Assembly: GCF_000735345.1 (NCBI RefSeq)
Contig: NZ_JMPJ01000075.1
Location: forward strand, 29,601-93,600
Source of the DNA: Ewingella americana ATCC 33852
GTDB taxonomy: Bacteria > Pseudomonadota > Gammaproteobacteria > Enterobacterales > Enterobacteriaceae
Length of the DNA: 64,000 bases
Direction: 5' to 3'
Shown here: one piece after another, positions 9,037-17,097 of the stretch
Layout of the letters: every line of letters starts with the position of its first letter
Numbering within the stretch: position 1 is the stretch's first letter
Position numbers and translations under genes: made by a program
The notes under the pieces: generated by a model
The model's input: the letters and a program-made list of their open reading frames with translations, nothing else
Told to the model about the DNA's origin: nothing
The model's database searches: none

Positions 9037-10483
9037 TGGTGCCTCCTTTATCATTGGCGGGGTCGGTGTCAAACACCAGTCCCAGTTCACTGTTTTCATC
9101 AACCTCAGCTTTACGGCGAGTTTTCACCTCATCAGGATTACGGCCACTTGCGCGAACCCAGTCTGACTCAGTCGCCGCACCGCCACGGATTTGCAATTTC
9201 CAAGCATTAGCCTCTTTTACCGGGTCAATCCAAGGCATCACCGGACCTGAATAAACTGCTCCGTACAGCGTTTCCATATCCACGCCGCGCGGCACTTTTA
9301 TTTCACCTGACGCAATAGCCATCTTCAGCCATGATCGATACATGCGCCGCGTAACCGCCCCGATAAACCAGTCTTGAAGGATCAGATAACCGTCTGTTGA
9401 TTCCACCAGCTCTTGCCGCTGAGCACTGTAAGTGCCGTTGTAGTTTCGCGCGGTGCTGGAAAAACTAAGCCGGCTGCCCGCCGCCACGGCACGCAGCTGG
9501 CCGTTACGGAACGTCTCAAGATTCGGGTTTGGTCTATCGGACTTAATCATTCCGATCTCTTCACCGGGCTTTAAATCGTCATAGAGCATACCGGGCTGAA
9601 TCATGACCTCTCGATCATCCGATTGCTCGGCGTCCCCATCAAAGCTCTGTCCATCACCTTTTTTGATGTACATGCCTAGCGCGGCAGCTATGCGGGCGGC
9701 GGTGAGTTCTGAATCCTCGTACTCCTTTAGCGCGCTCAGCCTCATCAGTACGCCTGATAAGAGCGAGGTGCCTCGAGTCTGGTGAAGGCGTCGGGTGAAT
9801 TTGAGGTGGAGCATATTCTCGGCGTCGATTTCTTTGGTGTCGAATTGCCGGCCAGAGACAGGTAGGGCTTTATAAACCTGATACTTTTTAGGCCTCCCCC
9901 AATCATCTTGAAATACCCCCTGATTTAGCTTTTTGGCGGTATCGCTGTTCATTGGGACAAAGTCAGGCTCGAGTGCTTCAAGCCAAAAGGACACCCCGGC
10001 AACAGGCTCTAGTCCTGTCGCCTTCCCTTGAACAAGTTGAGCGAACACTTCGCCGTCACGTAACCAAGTGCGCAACATCAGCCGCTCAAGCATGGGGCGG
10101 GTAAACTGCCCCGTCACTTCAGGCTTTACTGACCACTCCCCCCACTTTTTGCGTATGTCTGCCGCGAGTTGTTTGGCAATCTTACCGTTGGTCAATTTAG
10201 GGTGCGGCTCAACGATGATCCCTTTCGCCCCGACCACACGCTCTTCCAGTTTGTCGAAAACTCCGATCACCAAATCGTGGTTATTGTCCAACCAACGCGC
10301 CTGTTCACGTAGTGAGGCAGCCCCCATCTGGCTGAGTTGGTCAGCAGAGCGGTTTTCTCGCCGTGCTTTATGCGTTCGGGTTGGTTTAACAGCTTCATAA
10401 GCCTGAATGACGGCCCGCGCCCTTAGACGTGATGCTTTCCATCCGGGCGAAAACAAGCCGATTGCATTATCCAGAAATGTCAT
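8981..10483 (-). CDS. Portal protein (lambda gpB family)
   Basis: A 500-residue portal subunit that forms the dodecameric DNA gate at one capsid vertex. Typical segments are DHDLVIGVFDKLEE-like NHDLVIGVFDK, GVSFWLEALEPDFVP, LLSGVLMRLSALKEYEDSEL, SFSSTARNYNGTYSAQRQ and a Pro-rich C-terminus. It couples to gpW through an ATGA overlap (10480-10483), and its 3' end overlaps the protease-capsid gene. Confidence 0.93.
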   Translation of the reverse strand: MTFLDNAIGLFSPGWKASRLRARAVIQAYEAVKPTRTHKARRENRSADQLSQMGAASLREQARWLDNNHDLVIGVFDKLEERVVGAKGIIVEPHPKLTNGKIAKQLAADIRKKWGEWSVKPEVTGQFTRPMLERLMLRTWLRDGEVFAQLVQGKATGLEPVAGVSFWLEALEPDFVPMNSDTAKKLNQGVFQDDWGRPKKYQVYKALPVSGRQFDTKEIDAENMLHLKFTRRLHQTRGTSLLSGVLMRLSALKEYEDSELTAARIAAALGMYIKKGDGQSFDGDAEQSDDREVMIQPGMLYDDLKPGEEIGMIKSDRPNPNLETFRNGQLRAVAAGSRLSFSSTARNYNGTYSAQRQELVESTDGYLILQDWFIGAVTRRMYRSWLKMAIASGEIKVPRGVDMETLYGAVYSGPVMPWIDPVKEANAWKLQIRGGAATESDWVRASGRNPDEVKTRRKAEVDENSELGLVFDTDPANDKGGTSAEVKQPGEPPPESQRKK

Positions 10484-10695
10484 TCGAACCTCGCCAGTCT
10501 GTATGCCGGCCGTCCGCGCTGCCGGTTAATAAGAGACGTCAATCGCCCTTCCCACTCCTGCCGCCCCTTGCGGATTTCAGAGAGGTTTTCCATTGTCATT
10601 TCCTGACCGTTGAAACGAATAGACTTGCCGTCAAGAACGGCCAACTCAGCGTCTGCATAACGCTGGATCATTGACTCAATATCACCTCTGTTCAC
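10480..10695 (-). CDS. gpW-like head-tail joining protein
   Basis: A 71-residue protein (MNRGDIESMIQRYADAELAV, then GKSIRFNGQEMTMENLSEI) with the size, charge and position of lambda gpW, which joins packaged heads to tails. The GTG at 10695 is preferred: AGGAGG lies 6 nt upstream and the start overlaps the terminase stop in a GTGA. An upstream ATG at 10719 would overlap terminase by 28 nt and has no comparable site. Confidence 0.75.
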   Translation of the reverse strand: MNRGDIESMIQRYADAELAVLDGKSIRFNGQEMTMENLSEIRKGRQEWEGRLTSLINRQRGRPAYRLARFE

Positions 10696-12794
10696 ACCCA
10701 ACCTCCTGCGGTTGTCCATGGGTTGGTATCTTTAGTCGCGTCTTTTTTACGCTTCTGCTTTTTTGCTGTTACAGGCGCGGGTGGCGGCATAGGTTCGTCA
10801 TCTCCCAGCACGGCGATATTTTCTAACCACGTAGCTTGTTGAGCCCATTCCGGCGCATCCGGCCATTTGATTTTTTCGTACCCATTTAGGATCGCTAAAG
10901 CGTCGGCGTAGACAAGAAGGTCGAATGCTTCGTTAGCGCCGCGTCCGGGCTTGCTCCATTTGCCGTCAGTAGAACGCTCCTCATAAGTAAGTTCGTCATA
11001 AAACCAGCTCCCCAACCATGCTGGAAAATGCACATAGCCCGGCCCCGGCGACTCGCGCCATAGCGCGTTATTTACGCGGTCTTTTAGGGCATTGGTTTGC
11101 AACAGGTAGAGAGGAATATCACCGGCGGCCATGGCGCGGCGACCAGTTCGGTTTGTGTTGTCTGGGAATGTGCGGCTAATGAGTTTTGCACGGGCTTTGC
11201 TGTCCCCTTTAAAGAGGAAAACCTTTTTTCCGATCCCTTCACGGCGGCATTTACGCCAGAATTTATAGGCGTTATCGGTTACACCATCCTCGCCGCCGGA
11301 GTCCACTGCCATAGACATCAGCCTAAAACCTTTTGACGGGTCAGAGGCCAGCGGCCACGTTTTGTTGAACACGTCGCTTAATAGCAGGTCCCAGTCCTCA
11401 GGATAACTTGCCGGATCAATTTGCAGGCTCTCGCCGTTGGCATCACATCGCAGTGACTGCTTGATGTTGTAACGGTCAACCAGCCAGCGTTCGCCCATGC
11501 TTCCATAGCCGGTAACCTGAACAACGAAACGACGATTTTTACCCGCCTGAACGTCTACGGTGGCCACAATAAAATTGACGCCGTCAGGTACCGAGCGTTT
11601 CGGTATGTCCTCGGCCCGTGCCTCCAGCAGTTCACTCTTTCTCTGCTCCATGCTTGAGCGTGGAAGATAGGGCCTGCCGAAGTCGGTATTGACCACAGTT
11701 TTTAGCGTTTCCTCGCTCCGCGTCGCTTCATATTCTTGCTCTGCGGTGAGGAATTTATAAATAAGCTGGGACCAGGTCTGGTATGCAGCTGCAGGCCCTT
11801 CCATCCAAAAGGACGCGATACGCGAACGGCGTCCTTCACCGGTCACCACACCCGCTGCATCAATCTTTTGCCCATCGCGAAGCCACACGCATCTCATATT
11901 GAGCGCGCGCTTCATGTCGGCGGTAATTTTACCGTGGCAGGCTGGGCATTTAAGAAAAGCCGCCTCGCTGGCTATGACAGGGTCGGCAACTTCTCGGTAG
12001 CCCGTCATGTTGTCCATTTCTGGCTGAAAATACTCGCCACAATGTGGGCAAGGCCAATACAAGCGGCGGCGGTCCCCGCGATTATAGAGGGTCAGAATAC
12101 CCGTTGTGGGCGGCGCCTCATGCGGCGTTGTCCGGCGCCATTTTGTATCGCGAATATCGCGCCCCGGTGAACTCTCAACCAGCGTCATTCCTGATGACAT
12201 AAACGTCGTGGTTCGCTTCGAGGCTAATGAAAATGCATCACCCTCGCCGTCAATATCCTCGGGGAAACGGTCGTAATCTGTAAGTGCTACGCACTTATAG
12301 TCAGAAGAAGACATGATATTCACGGACGGCCAGCCAATTTTGAGATAGTTACCGGCGCGGAACGTGCGGTCATAGACGTTGTTGTCGTTTCTCCGCGGAC
12401 TCAGGCGGGTTTTAACCTCCGGGCTGCTGCGAAACGTACGGTCTAGACGCTTTTTCGAGTGCTCGCGCGCTTTCTCTTCCGTCATCTGGATAAGCAGCAT
12501 ATCAGCCGGATCACAGACAATGGTGTAAACAATCCATCCGTCTATCAGACCAATGGTTTTACCGGTTCGGGCTGGGCCGACGAAAACCACGGCATCGTAT
12601 TCACGCGATGCAAGGCAGTTCATTGGTTCAATGACGTAAGGAGCTAAATCGGGGTCCCACGGTACGGAGTTGCCCGCGCCCATTGGTACGCGCATATAAG
12701 TGCTGACCGCATCAGCCACCTGCATACGGCGTGGGGCACGTAAAATACCTGAAACATCATGGCGGATGCCTCGGGCTGATGCCCTCTTTGCCAT
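10692..12794 (-). CDS. Terminase large subunit (lambda gpA type)
   Basis: A 700-residue DNA-packaging ATPase and cos nuclease. Walker A is VGPARTGKT (72-80) and the Walker B region is CVALTDYDRFPED (168-180). A zinc ribbon follows (CPHC ... CPAC, about 250-290), then the nuclease region with VATVDVQAGKNRRFV and AVDSGGEDG. The ATG shares one base with the small-subunit stop and has GGAGGAGG upstream. It should cut the cos site at about 13,400. Confidence 0.95.
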   Translation of the reverse strand: MAKRASARGIRHDVSGILRAPRRMQVADAVSTYMRVPMGAGNSVPWDPDLAPYVIEPMNCLASREYDAVVFVGPARTGKTIGLIDGWIVYTIVCDPADMLLIQMTEEKAREHSKKRLDRTFRSSPEVKTRLSPRRNDNNVYDRTFRAGNYLKIGWPSVNIMSSSDYKCVALTDYDRFPEDIDGEGDAFSLASKRTTTFMSSGMTLVESSPGRDIRDTKWRRTTPHEAPPTTGILTLYNRGDRRRLYWPCPHCGEYFQPEMDNMTGYREVADPVIASEAAFLKCPACHGKITADMKRALNMRCVWLRDGQKIDAAGVVTGEGRRSRIASFWMEGPAAAYQTWSQLIYKFLTAEQEYEATRSEETLKTVVNTDFGRPYLPRSSMEQRKSELLEARAEDIPKRSVPDGVNFIVATVDVQAGKNRRFVVQVTGYGSMGERWLVDRYNIKQSLRCDANGESLQIDPASYPEDWDLLLSDVFNKTWPLASDPSKGFRLMSMAVDSGGEDGVTDNAYKFWRKCRREGIGKKVFLFKGDSKARAKLISRTFPDNTNRTGRRAMAAGDIPLYLLQTNALKDRVNNALWRESPGPGYVHFPAWLGSWFYDELTYEERSTDGKWSKPGRGANEAFDLLVYADALAILNGYEKIKWPDAPEWAQQATWLENIAVLGDDEPMPPPAPVTAKKQKRKKDATKDTNPWTTAGGWV

Positions 12795-13282
12795 CAGTCC
12801 TCCTCCGTATGGTCCTCCTCTTCTTCGGCTTCCAGAACTTTCTGAGCCATCTGATCACGTAAGTCATCAATCACGCTTTGAACGCGAGAGACTGCCGCCG
12901 GCGTTAGCGCACAGTCGCGCTCAAGAATGTCAGGAAGGGTTTCAAGGATCATGACGACGGCTTTCGCCATCAGTGAAAATTCGCGCGCAACCTCGTCAGC
13001 TGGAATTAGCTGGCCGGTGTCCTGCTCAAATTTGATGCGCTCATTCTCTGCTTTCCAATGCGCCAGTCGGTCAGAAGGCTGCATGTCGTCAAGGTCTGTT
13101 GATACTGTCGGCACCATCAATTCCGTTAAGATTTCGGTGACGAAATAAAGCTTTAATTTGCTGTTACTGCCGGGCGCTGGGCTGACGTTTTTCAACCGCG
13201 CGGCAACCGTCTGCCGATGCACATCTGTGATGGCAGCCAGCTGGTTAATATTGAGTTTGAGGGAGGCTATTTCTTGGTCCAT
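12794..13282 (-). CDS. Terminase small subunit (Nu1/DUF1441 type)
   Basis: A 162-residue protein with an N-terminal winged-helix-like part (LNINQLAAITDVHRQTVAAR) and an acidic C-terminus (EAEEEEDHTEED). It should bind cos-adjacent DNA and recruit the large subunit. The start is uncertain: ATG 13,282 is used, but a GTG at 13,294 is in frame and neither has a strong ribosome site. The gene begins about 110 nt from the cos core. Confidence 0.82.
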   Translation of the reverse strand: MDQEIASLKLNINQLAAITDVHRQTVAARLKNVSPAPGSNSKLKLYFVTEILTELMVPTVSTDLDDMQPSDRLAHWKAENERIKFEQDTGQLIPADEVAREFSLMAKAVVMILETLPDILERDCALTPAAVSRVQSVIDDLRDQMAQKVLEAEEEEDHTEED

Positions 13283-13393
13283 GATGGTGAACACTTTTTA
13301 AACGATTCGACATCTTTGAAAAATGGCCTCTAGAGAAAACAAAGACCTATCCACATGATGATGATGACCTAGGATCCGAAAAACTAGCCGTTT

Positions 13394-13412
13394 CCCGCGA
13401 GCGCGCCGCCCC
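13394..13412 (-). other. Lambda-like cos site (cosN)
   Basis: The minus strand reads GGGGCGGCGCGCTCGCGGG, differing from lambda cosN at only two central bases (CG instead of AC). By analogy the 12-nt cohesive end would be GGGCGGCGCGCT (13,411-13,400). It lies just upstream of the small terminase gene, as in lambda. The surrounding 13,295-13,537 stretch has no convincing gene and would hold the terminase-binding (cosB) sites; I see no clear repeats there. Confidence 0.85.
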
Positions 13413-13537
13413 GTGGAAGGCCACCCCGCAGGGAGGACCCATTGAATTGATATAGTTTGAATGCTAACCAATTGGGTTGGAGTGGTGACAACAGCTCAAC
13501 CTCTCACATTTGCTAAAGCGACAACATATTGCCCCTA

Positions 13538-13571
13538 ATAAAAAAGCCACTAGCTTGTGCCAGTGGCTTGA
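13538..13571 (-). terminator. Rho-independent terminator after the 80-aa ORF
   Basis: On the minus strand AAGCCACTGG, a short loop and a matching CTAGTGGCTT arm are followed by TTTTTATT. It ends transcription of the 13,592-13,834 gene before cos. Confidence 0.82.
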
Positions 13572-13591
13572 ATTGGTTGCGTTGGGGATTA

Positions 13592-13834
13592 TTACTCTTC
13601 TGGTTCTTCTGGCTCGTCAAACACGTTTCGTGAAACATAAACACATTCCCCGACCGCCCAACCTTTCTTCTTCAAAATCTCGACAGGTGTGCTATCTGGA
13701 ACATAGAAATAATATTCATACACCATGTCACCTGAATTCCCCGTGCTTTCCTGAAGGTCTTGAGGCTCCAGCGGGATAGAATCAAGTTCTTCATCGGTTA
13801 GATCTAGCTCAATTGCGAGTGCAGATAGTGACAT
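13592..13834 (-). CDS. Hypothetical acidic phage protein, 80 aa
   Basis: A small acidic protein (SALAIELDLTDEELDSIPLE ... ending EPEEPEE) that I do not recognise. The gene is credible because it has AAAGGAGG 5 nt before the ATG, its own sigma70-like promoter (13,862-13,890) and its own terminator. It sits between the lysis cassette and cos, a place where lambdoid phages often carry morons such as bor. Independent expression from the prophage is therefore possible. Confidence 0.6.
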   Translation of the reverse strand: MSLSALAIELDLTDEELDSIPLEPQDLQESTGNSGDMVYEYYFYVPDSTPVEILKKKGWAVGECVYVSRNVFDEPEEPEE

Positions 13835-13861
13835 AAATCCTCCTTTGTGATTGACAAGGAG

Positions 13862-13890
13862 AGTAAATCATCATCGACAAGGTTAGTCAA
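13862..13890 (-). promoter_or_regulatory. Candidate sigma70 promoter for the 80-aa ORF
   Basis: On the minus strand -35 TTGACT (13,890-13,885) and -10 TTTACT (13,867-13,862) are separated by 17 bp, about 30 nt before the start codon. The motif GACAAGG occurs twice in this stretch. Confidence 0.5.
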
Positions 13891-13948
13891 CTTACTGTTT
13901 TTAAAAGTTTTTTTGACGAGTCCGTCAATTCAACATTATCACAGGCAC

Positions 13949-14473
13949 TCAGTGAATGCCTGCTGTAATGCCTACCCTGCACTGCTTCACCACCTTGGTG
14001 ATGTATCCCTGAAGGTACTGAATCACTTGGTCGTCTTTGATGGCGCTGGCTCGGAGATCGAGAACAGCCCGTCCACCAGCGTCAGAGAGTTCGACTTGTA
14101 CTGCATCGCCCACGCTGCTGCCTCCGGTATTGTTGCTCCGGGAGAGCTGACAGGTTGCAAGGTTGGCGGAGGCGATTTGCACGCGGCGAGTGCCAGCGGC
14201 AACGTCAGCGCGAAGGGCTTCATTTTTTGCCAGTTCATTGGCTAATTCCTCGGTATGCTTCATATCTAACTCAGCTCCGGCGGCCTGCGCTTCAGCGGTG
14301 CGCTGGTTGGCGGCGGCCAGATCTGCGAAGGCTTTATCGCTGATCTTCTTCAGTGCAAGGGCGTGGGACTCTTTCAGGCTGGAAACGTCTTTATCCCAGC
14401 GCATGCCCTCAACCCACCACGTCACACCTGCGGCCAGCAGCGCGGCGACAACCACTAACGCTTTAACGTTCAT
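13949..14473 (-). CDS. Rz: Inner-membrane spanin Rz
   Basis: A 174-residue protein with one N-terminal membrane helix (ALVVVAALLAAGVTWW) followed by a long Ala/Glu-rich periplasmic coiled coil. This is the i-spanin layout, which joins an outer-membrane lipoprotein to fuse both membranes at lysis. It starts in an ATGA overlap with the endolysin and contains the o-spanin gene Rz1 in another frame. Confidence 0.85.
   Translation of the reverse strand: MNVKALVVVAALLAAGVTWWVEGMRWDKDVSSLKESHALALKKISDKAFADLAAANQRTAEAQAAGAELDMKHTEELANELAKNEALRADVAAGTRRVQIASANLATCQLSRSNNTGGSSVGDAVQVELSDAGGRAVLDLRASAIKDDQVIQYLQGYITKVVKQCRVGITAGIH
14023..14223 (-). CDS. Rz1: Outer-membrane spanin lipoprotein Rz1, nested in Rz
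   Basis: A 66-residue lipoprotein read in a different frame wholly inside Rz. It has a signal peptide with lipobox LAAC (MKPFALTLPLALAACKSPPP), and a Pro-rich mature start. An alternative start five codons upstream (14,238) is possible. Nested Rz1 genes of this kind are the rule in lambdoid phages; with Rz it spans the periplasm. Confidence 0.82.
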   Translation of the reverse strand: MKPFALTLPLALAACKSPPPTLQPVSSPGATIPEAAAWAMQYKSNSLTLVDGLFSISEPAPSKTTK

Positions 14474-15102
14474 TTCAACCCCAGCGCCTTTTGCGCCACC
14501 AGCAAGCGGGCCTGACGGTCTGGCAGCCCGTTGATGCCGCCGTTAATGCACTTCGTCAGCCCGGTGAAATCGCCTGGGTCTGCAAAGCGATTGCAGTTGT
14601 TGGCCTTCCAGAACCAGCCCGCCGACCGCGCCGCGTATTCGTCCTGCAATAGCAGATCCGGATCGCTGATAAGGTCGATGCCCAGCGCGCGGCCACAGGC
14701 GAGATAGTTGTCGAGGAACGTGATCTGCTTCAGGCCCCGGCCACGGAATTTATAGCCGTCTCCGGCAGCTTTGTTGCCGAAGCGATTCGCATAGGCCAGA
14801 TTGGCAATAGCGCGCTGGCGCTCGAGCGATAACGGACCTTCCCCGTTCCGGCGGCCCAGCTGCTCACGTTGCGACGCGGTGAGGCGGTTGCCGAACACTG
14901 ACAGGCCAGCAATCGAATAGTTGAACGACTCGGACAGCGTTATGAACCCGCCGGACTCAGTGCCGATCTGCGCGATGAATGCCCCCTGCCGCGCCGGTGT
15001 CGTGATGCCGAATTCGGTCATGGTAGAAACCAGATGCGGATACCAGCGCGCGGCTAAGTCGGCGCTAAGTGAAGCCGCCCGTTGAAATTGGTCTTTTGTC
15101 AT
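14470..15102 (-). CDS. Endolysin, glycoside hydrolase family 19 type
   Basis: A 210-residue soluble muralytic enzyme that degrades peptidoglycan once a holin opens the inner membrane. GH19/chitinase-like marks are AFIAQIGTESGGF (catalytic Glu), YKFRGRGLKQITFLDNY and the C-terminal TKCINGGINGLPDRQ. No signal peptide is visible, so export should depend on the holin. It overlaps the holin and Rz genes by 4 nt each. Confidence 0.92.
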   Translation of the reverse strand: MTKDQFQRAASLSADLAARWYPHLVSTMTEFGITTPARQGAFIAQIGTESGGFITLSESFNYSIAGLSVFGNRLTASQREQLGRRNGEGPLSLERQRAIANLAYANRFGNKAAGDGYKFRGRGLKQITFLDNYLACGRALGIDLISDPDLLLQDEYAARSAGWFWKANNCNRFADPGDFTGLTKCINGGINGLPDRQARLLVAQKALGLK

Positions 15103-15386
15103 TGTGGATGTCTCAGAACACTGAAGAGTTTGGCGACGTTCCCGCCAGCGCGGTATATCGCGATGCAGATGATGGCGTTAAGTGCGAACGACGCCCAGTG
15201 CGTGTTGTGGTAGTGATCGAACCAGAAGCGGATCGGCACACTGCCGTAAGCCAAGATAAGCAGGTAAGCCAACCAAGCGGCCCAACGCCGGTGCGTTGCC
15301 CCATTCTTTCGAAAGAAGCACAACCGGATCACCACCAGACTGCACAGCACAACGTTCGAGATAACAAGCGGGTCATTTAGTACCAT
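15099..15386 (-). CDS. Putative 3-TM holin
   Basis: A 95-residue protein with three hydrophobic segments (PLVISNVVLCSLVVIRLC, WAAWLAYLLILAYGSV, FALNAIICIAIYRAGG), like the 3-TM phage holin family. The ATG at 15,386 is chosen because GGAGGGGG lies upstream. Its end overlaps the endolysin start. With the neighbouring membrane protein it forms the timing part of the lysis cassette; which is holin and which antiholin is not clear. Confidence 0.75.
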   Translation of the reverse strand: MVLNDPLVISNVVLCSLVVIRLCFFRKNGATHRRWAAWLAYLLILAYGSVPIRFWFDHYHNTHWASFALNAIICIAIYRAGGNVAKLFSVLRHPQ

Positions 15387-15753
15387 TTTGCCCCCTCCAC
15401 CGATCAATCAGTGATGTTGGGTTCTTTGCCCGGTTGCTGGCGAACGTCAAAAGCTGAACCGCCAGTGCGGAGATGATCACCGCGCCCAAGGCATCCAATG
15501 GTTTATCGGGATAGTTGAGCCACGCCGCTAACTTTGCGCCAGCGACACCAGCACCAAACAGGCCGCACAGGAACGACACGCCGAAATATGAGATACGTCG
15601 CCACGCTGACAGGTCTACTGCTGATGTGACATAGAACACAGCCCCAGCAAACGCACCGAACACAACGCCGTAATCAAGGCCAGTGAACCACCCAAACACA
15701 CCGACCGTAGCGAGTGCTGCTGAAGCTGCTGTTGCTGATACAGGCTCAGACAT
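15373..15753 (-). CDS. Putative phage holin (second membrane protein of the lysis cassette)
   Basis: A 126-residue membrane protein (MSEPVSATAASAALATVGVF, then GVVFGAFAGAVFYVTSAVDL and later hydrophobic stretches), resembling Holin_8-type phage holins. The ATG at 15,753 with AAGGGG upstream is preferred over an upstream start at 15,855 whose leader looks non-coding. It overlaps the 3-TM holin by 14 nt. Confidence 0.75.
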   Translation of the reverse strand: MSEPVSATAASAALATVGVFGWFTGLDYGVVFGAFAGAVFYVTSAVDLSAWRRISYFGVSFLCGLFGAGVAGAKLAAWLNYPDKPLDALGAVIISALAVQLLTFASNRAKNPTSLIDRWRGQNGTK

Positions 15754-15800
15754 TGATAAACCCCTTATCGCTGTTGTTGTCCTCCATCGAATCGAGGGCA

Positions 15801-15825
15801 TAAAAAAGGCTGCACTGGGCAGCCT
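15801..15825 (-). terminator. Terminator between the methyltransferase and the holin
   Basis: On the minus strand AGGCTGCCC-AGT-GCAGCCT is followed by TTTTTAT, starting 6 nt after the methyltransferase stop codon. Late transcripts must read through it to reach the lysis and head genes. Confidence 0.8.
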
Positions 15826-15830
15826 AGAAA

Positions 15831-16871
15831 TTATTCGGGGAAAATCTCTCCCCATGTTTGTTTAAACCTTTCTTCTTCAAGCTCTACACCAAGAGCGTAT
15901 CGCCCAAGCTTGATCGCTTCTTTTATCGTGGAGCCTGACCCCATGAAGAAATCAGCAACTACATCACCGGGCTTGCTGCTGGCATTAATGATGTCGTGCA
16001 TCATCTCCGCTGGCTTCTCGCAGGGATGTTTGCCGGGATAGAACGGTACAGACTTGTACTTCCATACGTCTGTGAAAGGCACATCTGCTGAAACGCTGAA
16101 TACTCGGCGCAAAGATTTGTGCTCTTCCACGAGCTCCGAGTATTTCTTCGAAAGGGTTTGGTACGTTTCGATCAGCTGGTGGTGCGGGATGTCCAGATCA
16201 TGCTTTGCATGCTTCTCACGAGCTATGCGCTCGAAGAGCTGCTGGAGTTTTAAATAGTCTCCCTCGCTAGGAAGTTGCCACTGGCTTTCACTGAACCAGT
16301 GTGAAGCCATTTGCTTTCCAGTGGCTTCGTGAATGTCCTTTGCCGAGACGTCCAGCGCTTTGCGCGCATTCTTGAAATAATCCACCAGCGGCTTTAGCGT
16401 GTTTTTCCGCTGCTCTTGCTGTTTAGCCTGATAATTAGACCGCTTCCCTCGAAATGGCCCGCTGTAATGCTCTGCAAAGAGAACTCTTTCTGTCGCGGGG
16501 AAATATGACCGCAAGCCCTCTTTATGCTGGAGATTCCATGGACCGGATGGTTTGGCCCAAATGATGTGGTTCAAGACCTTAAACCGCTCGCGTATTAGCA
16601 ATTCGGTGTCAGCGGCCAAGCGTGAACCACAGAACACATACAGGCTGCCCGAGGGTTTAAGCACTCGCCAAAACTCTGCAAACATCTCATCGAGCCAAGC
16701 CAGATAGGCGGATTCGCCAGACCACTGATTATCCCATTTGCATTTCTTAACCCTGAAATAGGGTGGGTCTGTTGCTATCAGGTCGATACAGTCATCGGGT
16801 AACGTTTTGATGTACTGAAGAGAATCCGCGCATACAATATTTATACTGTTTAAATTCACAGTGTTTTTCAT
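15831..16871 (-). CDS. Orphan site-specific DNA methyltransferase (N4/N6 type)
   Basis: A 346-residue SAM-dependent DNA methylase. Catalytic motif DPPYF is at 35-39 and the SAM motif FMGSGST is near the C-terminus (309-315), the beta-class order. The region between (about 150-270) would hold target recognition and is Lys/Glu-rich. No restriction enzyme is adjacent, so it is likely a protective or regulatory orphan enzyme. The start codon lacks a strong ribosome site and is preceded by the folded region 16,896-17,044. The recognition sequence cannot be read from the sequence. Confidence 0.85.
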   Translation of the reverse strand: MKNTVNLNSINIVCADSLQYIKTLPDDCIDLIATDPPYFRVKKCKWDNQWSGESAYLAWLDEMFAEFWRVLKPSGSLYVFCGSRLAADTELLIRERFKVLNHIIWAKPSGPWNLQHKEGLRSYFPATERVLFAEHYSGPFRGKRSNYQAKQQEQRKNTLKPLVDYFKNARKALDVSAKDIHEATGKQMASHWFSESQWQLPSEGDYLKLQQLFERIAREKHAKHDLDIPHHQLIETYQTLSKKYSELVEEHKSLRRVFSVSADVPFTDVWKYKSVPFYPGKHPCEKPAEMMHDIINASSKPGDVVADFFMGSGSTIKEAIKLGRYALGVELEEERFKQTWGEIFPE

Positions 16872-16895
16872 AGATCAGAGTCGCCGTTTTTGGTA

Positions 16896-17044
16896 GGCTC
16901 CATTTGCTGTGTGCACATCAGCAATGGGCCTCGGTTCGCTCGTGACCAACTAACGGGTGAATGGCGTGCACGATGTTACCAGCATCATGTACGCCGCCCA
17001 TTCCACAAACATTTTAGCCCCGGCCATTGCTGGGGCTTTTCTTT
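16896..17044 (+). ncRNA. Candidate structured RNA with plus-strand terminator
   Basis: Three consecutive foldable elements lie here. SL1 (16,896-16,930) has arms GGCTCCATTTGCTG and CAGCAATGGGCC. SL2 (16,959-17,003) has a 13-bp stem with one mismatch, a TTACCAG loop and an outer 4-bp extension. A terminator AGCCCC/GGGGCT followed by TTTTC (17,016-17,044) completes it. The T tract places the terminator on the plus strand, opposite to the late genes. The SL1 right arm could instead pair with the terminator loop GGCCATTGCT. The shape recalls phage C4-type antisense RNAs, but I cannot confirm family membership. No clear promoter was found. Short minus-strand frames here look non-coding. Confidence 0.5.
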
Positions 17045-17049
17045 GAAGT

Positions 17050-17075
17050 AAAAAAGGCCGCCCGGAGGCAGCCTT
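17050..17075 (-). terminator. Terminator after the 74-aa ORF
   Basis: On the minus strand AAGGCTGCC-TCCG-GGCGGCCTT is followed by a TTTT tract, 22 nt after the stop codon of the 17,098-17,322 gene. Confidence 0.75.
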
Positions 17076-17097
17076 AGAAATTTGGATTTGATAATTG

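Noticed and set aside
9036-9102. Longer ATG start for the protease-capsid fusion
   Set aside because: No ribosome site and a 122-nt overlap with the portal; GTG 9,036 has a perfect site.
16885-16950. Possible tRNA gene (GGTTCG and GACCA elements)
   Set aside because: No acceptor stem or anticodon arm can be formed with correct spacing; the stem-loop reading explains the pairing better.
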